Source of the DNA: Nodularia sp. NIES-3585
Lineage (GTDB): Bacteria; Cyanobacteriota; Cyanobacteriia; Cyanobacteriales; Nostocaceae
Reading direction: 5' to 3'
Assembly (NCBI RefSeq): GCF_002218065.1
Contig: NZ_BDUB01000001.1
Coordinates: forward strand, 4,683,118-4,747,117
DNA: 64,000 bases
The notes under the pieces were generated by a model that worked only from the letters and a program-made list of their open reading frames with translations, was not told the DNA's origin and did not search any database. Positions 1 through 8,271 of this stretch are shown piece by piece. The translations under genes and the position numbers were made by a program. Numbering within the stretch: the first letter of the stretch is position 1; each line of letters opens with the position of its first letter.

Positions 1-541
1 TTGTCCCTGTTAATTTTGGGATCTATTTGTGTATGTGCTTGACCGAAGAGGCAGAGGAGCAGGGAGCGACAAGGCGGGGCGACTTGAAACTCTCTTGCCA
101 AAAGGGTTATGAGCAACTAAATTTATTTATGCTCCAAGGAAAAGATTTATGAATCGTAGACGCGGTTCTCTACGAGATGCTTTGCACAAGAAATAATGCG
201 TCCTTGTTTGAGAGCAACTACATTTATGGGGTCTTCTCCCCTGCTCCCTTTCCTGTTTGTTGACACCAAAAATTCTTAGTGAGCAGACTTAGTATTTAAA
301 CTTACTTTTAATTATAGCTATATATACTGTAGGGCTTGAAGGGATGTAGTGTGTTAAACAAGTCTATATGCGAAGAAATTCAAAATATTATTTTGAGGCA
401 AAAGATATCCAAGTATGAAAAATCGAATCTAACCGATTGTGTCCTTGAAATTCTTAGTCAGCTTTTCAGGGCATTCAAAGCAACCACCCACAAGAGATTT
501 TCTCCGGATTTCAGTTGATAAGTTCTACATTTTAAAGTTAT
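1..541. other. Intergenic region upstream of pilT, no gene recognised
   Basis: I see no convincing gene here. Short open frames at 336-518 and 439-672 have no recognisable protein character, and the second overlaps pilT in another frame. An AT-rich tract around 300-335 could hold the pilT promoter, but I cannot place clear -35/-10 boxes. Confidence 0.5.
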
Positions 542-1801
542 ATGACAGAATCACAGATTCCCACAAATTCAAATCCTGTTGCGCCTCGGAACATACCGCC
601 AGTACCGCCACCTCCGCCATCTTTATTGACACAACGCCAGTCTACACAAACGTTGGATATGTCAATTCATAAGAATTCCAGCCATCGTCCGGGTAGTCCC
701 CCACCGATGACTACTTCTCTAATTGTCAAAAGTAGCAGTCCAGCGATTAGTTTAGCGCAGATGATTAGAGAAGCTTATGATTTAGAATATTCTGATCTTC
801 ATGTGGGAGTAGGTGAAATCCCCCGTTTCCGTAACCGAGGAGAAATTCAAATCACGGATCATCCAGAAACAGATTCAGAGACATTTATGAGTTGGTTGAG
901 GGAGGTGTTGACTGAGGCAGAAATTAAGCATTTTCAAGAACATCTAGAATTTGATGGTGCAACTCAGTACGACTTTGCTCGTGTGAGAATTAACGTTTTT
1001 GGCTCCCTCAAAGGCTATGCAATGGTGATGCGGTTAATTCCCCTGAGAATCTTGTCTATGGAACAGTTGAGATTACCGCCTGTGCTTCGGGATATTTGCC
1101 ATTACCACAAAGGGTTAATTTTAGTGACTGGCCCAACTGGTTCTGGTAAATCAACGACAATGGCGGCAATGATTGACTATATCAATAGAGAGATGGCTAA
1201 ACATATCATCACCATTGAAGACCCGATTGAATTTGTCCACCAAAGCCGCAAATCCTTAGTCAAGCAACGGGAAGTAGGAATGCACACCCGGCGATTTGAC
1301 AATGCTTTAAAAGCAGCTTTACGGGAAGATCCAGATTTAATTCTGGTGGGGGAAATGCGCGATAAAGAAACCGTGAATACTGCCCTGAAAGCGGCTCAGA
1401 CTGGTCACTTGGTCATGGGTACTCTGCACACCAATAGTGCGGTGAAAACCATTGAGCGGATTCTCAATCTTTACTCAGGGGAAGAACAAGATGCAATGCG
1501 GGTGGGAATTTCTGAGTCTTTAGTGGCAGTGATTGCTCAAGGTTTATGCCGCACAACTGATGGTAAGCGGGCGGCATTCCACGATATCATGATCAACACT
1601 GAGGCCATCAAAGAATGGATCAAAGATGGTAAATATGATGAAATTACCGAGTTGATGAAGCAAGCCAGTTTTGACGGCATGATTACGATGAATCAGTCTT
1701 TGCTCAATCTCTACCACGAAGGTCGGATTACAGAAGAAACGGCTTTGGAAATGTCGCCAACTCCTAACGAAATGGCACAGTTTCTTCGAGGACGAGTTTA
1801 G
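542..1801 (+). CDS. pilT: Type IV pilus twitching motility ATPase, PilT family
   Basis: PilT-type hexameric ATPase, which powers retraction of type IV pili at the inner face of the cytoplasmic membrane. The 419-residue protein starts with a proline-rich extension of about 65 residues that ordinary PilT lacks. It then has the PAS-like N-domain and a RecA-like core: Walker A GPTGSGKS at 197-204, an Asp box (IITIEDPIEF, about 222-231), Walker B (DLILVGEMRD, about 265-274) and a His box (TGHLVMGTLHT, about 287-297). The C-terminal PilT motif AIRNLIRE appears degenerate as AIKEWIKD near residue 353. The gene is followed after 31 bp by a KaiB-domain gene on the same strand and lies close to the hmp cluster, which controls pilus-driven motility. 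The extension and degenerate motif suggest a second PilT paralogue rather than the copy linked to pilB/pilC, which is an inference. Confidence 0.9.
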   Translation: MTESQIPTNSNPVAPRNIPPVPPPPPSLLTQRQSTQTLDMSIHKNSSHRPGSPPPMTTSLIVKSSSPAISLAQMIREAYDLEYSDLHVGVGEIPRFRNRGEIQITDHPETDSETFMSWLREVLTEAEIKHFQEHLEFDGATQYDFARVRINVFGSLKGYAMVMRLIPLRILSMEQLRLPPVLRDICHYHKGLILVTGPTGSGKSTTMAAMIDYINREMAKHIITIEDPIEFVHQSRKSLVKQREVGMHTRRFDNALKAALREDPDLILVGEMRDKETVNTALKAAQTGHLVMGTLHTNSAVKTIERILNLYSGEEQDAMRVGISESLVAVIAQGLCRTTDGKRAAFHDIMINTEAIKEWIKDGKYDEITELMKQASFDGMITMNQSLLNLYHEGRITEETALEMSPTPNEMAQFLRGRV

Positions 1802-1832
1802 AATAGAGGGTAAAAAAATTTGTTTTTTACTT

Positions 1833-2618
1833 TTGTTTTCCCTCAACCGTGTAACTGATTTGATTACAGATAAACTATCTAAACCCCAGTTGTTTAAAGG
1901 TATTGCCCTTTTTACACCAGGAGGAGATTTAATTTACTGCATCGACCCTAACAAGCAGGGTCGATGGCATTTGCATTTGTGTGCTGCTTTGCAGGAAATT
2001 TTAGATTTACCAGAACCGCCACATTTTTTAGTCCCTTGTTATACTGCAACTATTGACCACTGGTTAGATCCACATACGCATCAAGTGCGAACTTTTGCGG
2101 AAGCGTATCCGGCGGTAATTCGACATCAGGCTGTACTTAACGCCATTTTTGGCACGGAGTTAGTTTGGCAACCGGCACCTTGGCAAGAGGGTTTGTGCGA
2201 TCGCATGGTATTAAGTACTTATCGCTCGACTTTTCCCCAACTTTGGGAAGACCATGATTTGATTGTGGATTTGGACTGTTCGCAATCGAAACCCCAGTAT
2301 TATCCCCCGGTTATACCTACGCAAAAGTTACAGCTACAAGCAGAGTGTTATGTTTTACGCCTATTTGTGGCAGGACATAGTGCAAACACTGAGCGCATTT
2401 TGCAGAATCTGCATGGACTTTTAGAGCGATCGCTGGGGTATCCTTACACTATGAAGGTGATTGATGTGTTAACGAATCCTGAACAGGCAGAAATTGATCA
2501 AGTTTCAGCAACTCCGACTCTGGTTAAGGTTTGGCCGCAACCGATTCGGCGGATTGTTGGGGATATAGATAATGTCGATAAACTTTTACAGATGTTAGGC
2601 GCTACGGAGAAAATTTAA
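1833..2618 (+). CDS. KaiB-domain protein with a long N-terminal extension
   Basis: The last 95 or so residues (from about 165) match the KaiB thioredoxin-like fold: YVLRLFVAG, then KVIDVLTNPEQAE, then ATPTLVKVWPQPIRRIVGD, closely following classical KaiB. Classical KaiB is about 100 residues; this protein is 261, with some 150 N-terminal residues of a globular domain I do not recognise. KaiB proper switches fold to bind KaiC in the circadian clock; SasA and longer KaiB-like proteins share this fold. No kaiA or kaiC is nearby, so this is more likely a KaiB-like signalling protein than the core oscillator subunit. The chosen start is a TTG codon; no ATG or GTG lies near the frame start. Same strand as pilT with a 31 bp gap, so cotranscription is likely. 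Confidence 0.8.
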   Translation: MFSLNRVTDLITDKLSKPQLFKGIALFTPGGDLIYCIDPNKQGRWHLHLCAALQEILDLPEPPHFLVPCYTATIDHWLDPHTHQVRTFAEAYPAVIRHQAVLNAIFGTELVWQPAPWQEGLCDRMVLSTYRSTFPQLWEDHDLIVDLDCSQSKPQYYPPVIPTQKLQLQAECYVLRLFVAGHSANTERILQNLHGLLERSLGYPYTMKVIDVLTNPEQAEIDQVSATPTLVKVWPQPIRRIVGDIDNVDKLLQMLGATEKI

Positions 2619-2695
2619 CTTTTGATCAGTAAAGACGTTCTAAATTAATTTACCTAAAGTTTTGTGGGAAGGGCAAAGATGCCCTCATTATACAA

Positions 2696-2803
2696 CAATA
2701 CAGTTCAGTTAAGCAATTTTTTCCTTCCCCTTCTTCTCTCTCTGTGTCCTCTGCGCCTCTGCGGTGCTTAAAAAACAAACTTAGCCTTAACTGAACTGTA
2801 TTG
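2696..2803. repeat. 108-bp element with perfect 18-bp terminal inverted repeats
   Basis: The ends CAATACAGTTCAGTTAAG (2696-2713) and its exact reverse complement (2786-2803) enclose a pyrimidine-rich core of about 72 bp. A related half-site (AACTGAACCGTATT) lies at about 2871-2884. It sits in the 366-bp gap between the convergent KaiB-like and hmpE genes, so it could act as a bidirectional terminator or be a small non-autonomous mobile element. The rest of the gap (2619-2984) has no gene. Confidence 0.6.
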
Positions 2804-2984
2804 ATTAATAATTAGCCTGTGGAAAAAGTTACGTGGTTTCGCGGTTTGAAGACTTCCCGTGAAAAGTCAGAACTGAACCGTATTACCTTATACCTTGAAT
2901 TGTTAACGGTGCGTTGCGCTGCGCGACAACACACCCTACGAAGAATTTACATTCCTTCATATACATAGAATTTTTCTCACCGAT

Positions 2985-5900
2985 TTAAGCAGTGACTAAT
3001 TTTTCGCCTGACAGCATCCGCACGGCGGCTTCGAGTAAGGCTTCTTCGAGATAGGGCTTGGTAAAGTAGCCACTAGCACCGAGTTGAACTGCCATTTGTC
3101 GGTGTTTGTCTGCACCTCGTGAGGTCAGCATGGCAATGGGTAGGTGGTTGAGGTTGGAATCTTTTTGGATGCGGGAGAGCAATTCCAGTCCGTCGCAACG
3201 GGGCATTTCGATGTCACAAAATACGATATCGCAAGGTAGACCAGAACGGAGTTTATCCCAAGCTTCCTGCCCATCACGCGCCTGTTCAACGCGATAACCA
3301 GCTTTGGTAAATGTCAGCGAGAGTAATTCTCTAACTGTAATTGAGTCATCGACAATCAGCACTGTGGGGTCAATTTTTTCTACCGTGCTTTCTGGCACGC
3401 CGGGGTCTTGTTGCTGCCAAAGTTTACTACCATTGTGTTTAGAAATCCGCCCTTGGAAGATGTCGATAATCTCTAGGACATCGGCGATGGGCATGATGCG
3501 ACCATCACCTAAGACGGTAGCACCAGCAACACCAATGGGTTTGGGTGCGGGGCTTTCAAATTGCTTGATAACAATTTCTTGCTCACTCAGCACTAGGTCA
3601 ATTTGTAAGGCAATTAAGGTATTTCCCGATCGCACTACCACCACTGAAACCATATCATCATCGCGGTTGCCACCATAAACATTACCGCGACTCAGCTGAC
3701 GATTGAAGGTTAAGAGTTCTTTCAACGGTCGGAAAGGCAGTAATTTATCGCGCCAAGAAATATATGATTGTCCATCGGCGTGATGCTGAATACTTTTTAG
3801 GGGTATATCTAAGGTATCTTCTACCCCGTCCATCGGGAAGGCAATCCGGGCTTTATCGGAGACACAGCAGAGAGCCTTGCAAATACTTAAGGTCAATGGT
3901 AAACGAATAGTAAAGGTAGTTCCTTCACTGATAGTCGAATTTGTGTTGACTATGCCGCGAATTTCGCTAATTTCGGAACGCACTACATCCATGCCTACGC
4001 CACGGCCCGAAATCTCATCTGCTTTGTCTTTGATACTAAAACCTGGCTGGAATAGCAGGTCATAGACTTCCATCCGCGAAATTGATTTTGCTTGATCTGC
4101 TGTCATCATGCCCAGCTGAATCGCTTTTGCTTTGATTCGTTCTGGATCAATACCTGCACCGTCATCACCGACGGAAATCACCGTTTGGTTACCTTGGTAA
4201 AAGGCACGAATTGTAATGTATCCTACGGGTGGTTTACCAGCGGCTTTCCGGATATCTGGCGTTTCAATACCGTGAGCGATCGCATTGTTGAGCATATGAG
4301 TCAACGGATCGGTGAGATGATCTAAAATCATCTTGTCAATCAAGGTATCTCCGCCTTCAATCACCAAATTGACTTGTTTACCATACTTGATGGCATTGTC
4401 GCGGACTCCTCGCCGCAAGCGGTCAATTGTTTGGGAAAAAGGCACCATTCGCGCTCGTGTGAGTCCCTCTTGTAGCTGGGTTGTCACTTGGCGGAACTGT
4501 CGCGCTACTCTTTCGCTTTCTTCTGTTACAAAGTCAATGTCACTCGCTGACTCACGCACCCTGACAATAAATTCAATCATTTCCTGGGATAGCGTATGGA
4601 AAGGAGTAAAGCGATCCATCTCTAACTCACTAAAACCCATGTCTGTATGGGAATCATTGGTTTGAACGTTAGTTTCTGGAGTTGTTTTAGATTCTTTGCT
4701 TTTACGACTGGCTAGAAGGGAAGCTTCTAATAGCGATCGCTCATACAATTCTTGCATCCTAGCGCCCACATTCGACAGATGTTGCACCTGAACCAGCAAG
4801 TTATCTAAAGATTGCCGTAGCCGTTCATGATCCTGTTCTAAGGTGTTACGGTTGACTACCAACTCCCCAACTAAATTACTCATATCGTCCAGTTGCTTGA
4901 CTGGGACTTTCATTGTTTCTTCAAATCTGGCAGTTAGACGATCTGAAGAACGGGAGATTTTGCTAATCAGCGGTTTGGCTTTGACCGGTGGTGAGTGAGA
5001 TATAGTTTGATCTGCTTCTGCGAGCAGTTTCTCCAAATCGCTAAATTCATCATTTACATCCACTGATGCAATAGGATTGCTGGCAACTTGGTTAGTCGTT
5101 AGTTCAAATTGTGGTGCGTAGGATGGCTGTTGATGAGATACAGTTACCTCTTGCTCATCCGTTGGATTCAGCAAAGCTTCCAGAGAGGCAAAATCGTCTT
5201 CTGGCATTGAACTAGCTGAATAACTTACTGCTGCTGCTTCTTCTTCTTCTTCTAATAAAGCTTCTAATTCAGCAAAATCATCTTGGATATCAGTATCATG
5301 CTCTGAAATAGACTCTGCTGGAGAAGTTACTGATGTCACCTCCTCTGCCGGCAAAACAAAATTAGCATTTTCCCTTGCAGCTAATTGTTCGTTTAGTGAC
5401 ATTGGAGGGTCTGTGTTCAACAGATCATCTGATACATCTGCTGTTTCCCTTAATATTTCGGCAACGGATTCTAGATTCGACTCACTTTGACTGAAATTTA
5501 AGGTTTCTACTGAACTTTCTGCAATATCATTTATTAATAATTCTTCTGGATTTACTGCGGGCTGCTCAGTTTCGGCGGCTAATAAATCTTCAACTAAATC
5601 ATCTCCTGGGGTCAGGTCAACATTATCTACCAAACCAGAGTTAACACTAATATCGACCAACTCTGATTCAGGTGGAAACTGTTCTAATTCTAAATCTTCT
5701 GGAGAACTTATATCTAGACCTGTTTTTGAAGCCAATAATTCGTCATCCTCCATCAAACTATCGGCATCATCATCCAGTTGCACATAAGTTGAGTCATGTG
5801 TAGCGGCTATTTCTGACCAGAGGATGGGCGGATTTTCATCGAGAGGATCAAACAAATCAATTTCCCAATCAGCAAATACTGGGGGAGAATCTACAGAAGC

Positions 5901-8210
5901 TGTCTTTGGTGGCTCTTTTGTAAATTCTGGAGTGAAATCTAACACTTCTGGCTCTTGAGAAAAGCCACTAATTTCCTCTAAAGTCAAGTCCTCATTGTCG
6001 TCATCGGTTATGGAATTGAATGCTGCTAAATCTGCAAATAAATCATCTTCATTAGCAGTATCTGATGGTAAGATTAGTTCTTGCTCATAGAAAGTGAGAT
6101 CATCATCTTCTATACTTGTTGAGGGCGCGGGGGTAAACTCTTCAATGTTGCCAAAAATATCCCCAGAAGCCGCCGCAGCGAACAAACTCTCCTCTAAAGC
6201 TTTGGCGACATCCTGCTCAAGTAACGGAACAGTTTCTTCTTGTGGTTCTGTTGCGGTTTCTTGGTTCCAAAAGTCGTTTAAATTGTCTTCTGTCTGAGTA
6301 AATTCTATTCCTGTTGCAGGTGTGATATCAAATAAATCACTGACTTCTGCCTCATTGCTAGACAGTTGGGGATTCTCTTCAACAGCATCAAAATCGTCAA
6401 ACAAACCATCTAAAGTTAAAGACTCTGGCTGGATGATAGTGGGTTTTGCTTCTATATCATCCGGTGAAATTTCTTCTACATCTGCATTACCTGTTTCTGA
6501 GAATAAGTCATCATAACTGCTTTCTTGATTAGTAGATATTTGTTCTGGTTGAGTGACTTCGCCTGTGGGCAGTAATTCCTGATTATCTATTGTTAGTGCT
6601 AATGAATCATCTATTAAATTATTTACAGAAGAATCTGCTGATTCCCTCAAAATTTCCGCATATATTGGTGTATTTTGCGGTTCTGGATGCTCGATTTCGG
6701 CAAAATCGCTGCCAAATAATATGTTTAAATCTTCTGTTTTTGTCAGACCAACTTGCACTTGATCGTCGTTTTTATCTTCATCAAAAGAGAGAAAATCAGC
6801 TAAATCGTGATCAACATCTTCTCTATCAATGTCACTAAAATCCATTCCTAATTCACTGGCGGCGCTAACTTCTAAAACTTCCTCTTGTTGCCAAGTTTCA
6901 TCTAGTTCGGAAGTTTCACCTTTAAATAAATCAGCTAGAGTATTTAACTCAGCTAGTCCTACTTCAGGGCCATTTTGGCCAATATTGCTCATATATGTTT
7001 CTTCTTCACCACCCAAGAAGAACATCTGAGTCCGAGGGGTTGCAGGAACAGTGTTTTGTGTTGCTGCGGAAATATCCTGACTGGGCTGAAGTTGCTCGGA
7101 TAGTTCAGTTAGGCTCGTTATGCTATCTGTTGACTGTAGAATAGTCGGTTGCTGACTGAACCAATTATCTGTAGCCGCAGATGATTCCTCTTCGGCTGTT
7201 GGTTCTGCTACAGATGCCGACTGGTGAGCTAGCAAATCTTGAGACTCTAACAACTCAAGTTCTGGCAAGTTTAAGAGGGCTGCTAATTGCTGACTAGTTG
7301 CAATCTCGGTTTCTTCACCTCGGAGAACCAATTCTTGAGCTTGTTTAATTTCGGTAATGATAATTTTGGCTAGAGTGAGATAGGTATTTTCTGGATTAGC
7401 GATCGCATTTGCTGCGGCTTGACATAATCTACACCAATGAGGCAAATTCCAAGTCTGGCCAAGTCTGACTAACTGCTGACAAGATTGCTGAAGATTTTTG
7501 CGAGATTCAAGTGTGTTTTTTTGTTTAAACAGTTGCAACATTTCCCGTAGTGCTTGTAACACCTGGGCTTGAAATTCATCCCAGTGGTCACTTTCTAGGG
7601 CGGGTAAGGGCGAATGTGCTTCTGAAGAGACTACAGACAGGGGTAATTCTGTCGATGTACTTTCAGCGTCTTCTTCCTGGTTAGGAATATCTTGGCGCAG
7701 GAACAGATCGGTAAGTGTGCTAACTCTATCCTGATAATTTGGTTCTAATTCCGTTGTGGTATTGTCATTCACTACTCCACTGCCATTTTTTTGGACAAGG
7801 AAATCCAGATGCTCATATAGCCATTTAAACACCGGCTCAGTTTCTAACATCAGAGTATTGGCAGCCTCTTCTGACAGACCGAACGGCCCACTTAAATGTT
7901 CTAACAGCACCTTGAGGGTATCAGATACACCAAGAAATAAAGATTCTAACTTTTGATCAACCTGAACCGGATGTTCTTTGAGAACTTTAAAACAATCTTC
8001 CAGACGGTGAGAGGTGAGCTGAATACTATTCAGCCCCAACATAGCTGCGCTTCCCTTGATTGAATGAGCTGCCCGGAAAACTTCGTTGACCATTTCCGGG
8101 TCGTTCAAGGTACTTTGAAGATTCATTAACCCCTGCTCAATCGTATTCAGATGGTCTCTGGCTTCTTCTATGAAATAACCTAAAATCCGCTGTTGTTGTT
8201 CCGGCAGCAT
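2985..8210 (-). CDS. hmpE: Giant CheA-type hybrid histidine kinase HmpE
   Basis: CheA-like kinase of the hormogonium motility (hmp) chemotaxis system, expected to phosphorylate the CheY and PatA-like partners encoded just upstream. Order of domains: N-terminal Hpt with the phospho-accepting His in AAHSIKG, a second Hpt-like helical block without an obvious His, about 800 residues of acidic low-complexity linker, CheA dimerisation segment (VGELVVNRNTLEQ), HATPase (HMLNNAIAHGIE, GDDGAGIDPE, GRGVGMDVV), CheW-like domain, and a C-terminal receiver with phospho-Asp in VFCDIEMP. At about 1741 residues it is roughly 2.5 times ordinary CheA. I prefer the start MLPEQQQ at 8210. The longer frame from 8246 runs into heptamer-like ACTCAGT repeats that look non-coding. 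It is the last gene of the hmpABCDE run. Confidence 0.88.
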   Translation of the reverse strand: MLPEQQQRILGYFIEEARDHLNTIEQGLMNLQSTLNDPEMVNEVFRAAHSIKGSAAMLGLNSIQLTSHRLEDCFKVLKEHPVQVDQKLESLFLGVSDTLKVLLEHLSGPFGLSEEAANTLMLETEPVFKWLYEHLDFLVQKNGSGVVNDNTTTELEPNYQDRVSTLTDLFLRQDIPNQEEDAESTSTELPLSVVSSEAHSPLPALESDHWDEFQAQVLQALREMLQLFKQKNTLESRKNLQQSCQQLVRLGQTWNLPHWCRLCQAAANAIANPENTYLTLAKIIITEIKQAQELVLRGEETEIATSQQLAALLNLPELELLESQDLLAHQSASVAEPTAEEESSAATDNWFSQQPTILQSTDSITSLTELSEQLQPSQDISAATQNTVPATPRTQMFFLGGEEETYMSNIGQNGPEVGLAELNTLADLFKGETSELDETWQQEEVLEVSAASELGMDFSDIDREDVDHDLADFLSFDEDKNDDQVQVGLTKTEDLNILFGSDFAEIEHPEPQNTPIYAEILRESADSSVNNLIDDSLALTIDNQELLPTGEVTQPEQISTNQESSYDDLFSETGNADVEEISPDDIEAKPTIIQPESLTLDGLFDDFDAVEENPQLSSNEAEVSDLFDITPATGIEFTQTEDNLNDFWNQETATEPQEETVPLLEQDVAKALEESLFAAAASGDIFGNIEEFTPAPSTSIEDDDLTFYEQELILPSDTANEDDLFADLAAFNSITDDDNEDLTLEEISGFSQEPEVLDFTPEFTKEPPKTASVDSPPVFADWEIDLFDPLDENPPILWSEIAATHDSTYVQLDDDADSLMEDDELLASKTGLDISSPEDLELEQFPPESELVDISVNSGLVDNVDLTPGDDLVEDLLAAETEQPAVNPEELLINDIAESSVETLNFSQSESNLESVAEILRETADVSDDLLNTDPPMSLNEQLAARENANFVLPAEEVTSVTSPAESISEHDTDIQDDFAELEALLEEEEEAAAVSYSASSMPEDDFASLEALLNPTDEQEVTVSHQQPSYAPQFELTTNQVASNPIASVDVNDEFSDLEKLLAEADQTISHSPPVKAKPLISKISRSSDRLTARFEETMKVPVKQLDDMSNLVGELVVNRNTLEQDHERLRQSLDNLLVQVQHLSNVGARMQELYERSLLEASLLASRKSKESKTTPETNVQTNDSHTDMGFSELEMDRFTPFHTLSQEMIEFIVRVRESASDIDFVTEESERVARQFRQVTTQLQEGLTRARMVPFSQTIDRLRRGVRDNAIKYGKQVNLVIEGGDTLIDKMILDHLTDPLTHMLNNAIAHGIETPDIRKAAGKPPVGYITIRAFYQGNQTVISVGDDGAGIDPERIKAKAIQLGMMTADQAKSISRMEVYDLLFQPGFSIKDKADEISGRGVGMDVVRSEISEIRGIVNTNSTISEGTTFTIRLPLTLSICKALCCVSDKARIAFPMDGVEDTLDIPLKSIQHHADGQSYISWRDKLLPFRPLKELLTFNRQLSRGNVYGGNRDDDMVSVVVVRSGNTLIALQIDLVLSEQEIVIKQFESPAPKPIGVAGATVLGDGRIMPIADVLEIIDIFQGRISKHNGSKLWQQQDPGVPESTVEKIDPTVLIVDDSITVRELLSLTFTKAGYRVEQARDGQEAWDKLRSGLPCDIVFCDIEMPRCDGLELLSRIQKDSNLNHLPIAMLTSRGADKHRQMAVQLGASGYFTKPYLEEALLEAAVRMLSGEKLVTA

Positions 8211-8271
8211 AATAAAACTTCTGAGTGCTGAGTACTGAGTGGTCATCGACTCGTGTCTAATGACTCATTTA

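Noticed and set aside
336-518. Short frame upstream of pilT
   Set aside because: No family features and poor start context; overlaps the likely promoter region.
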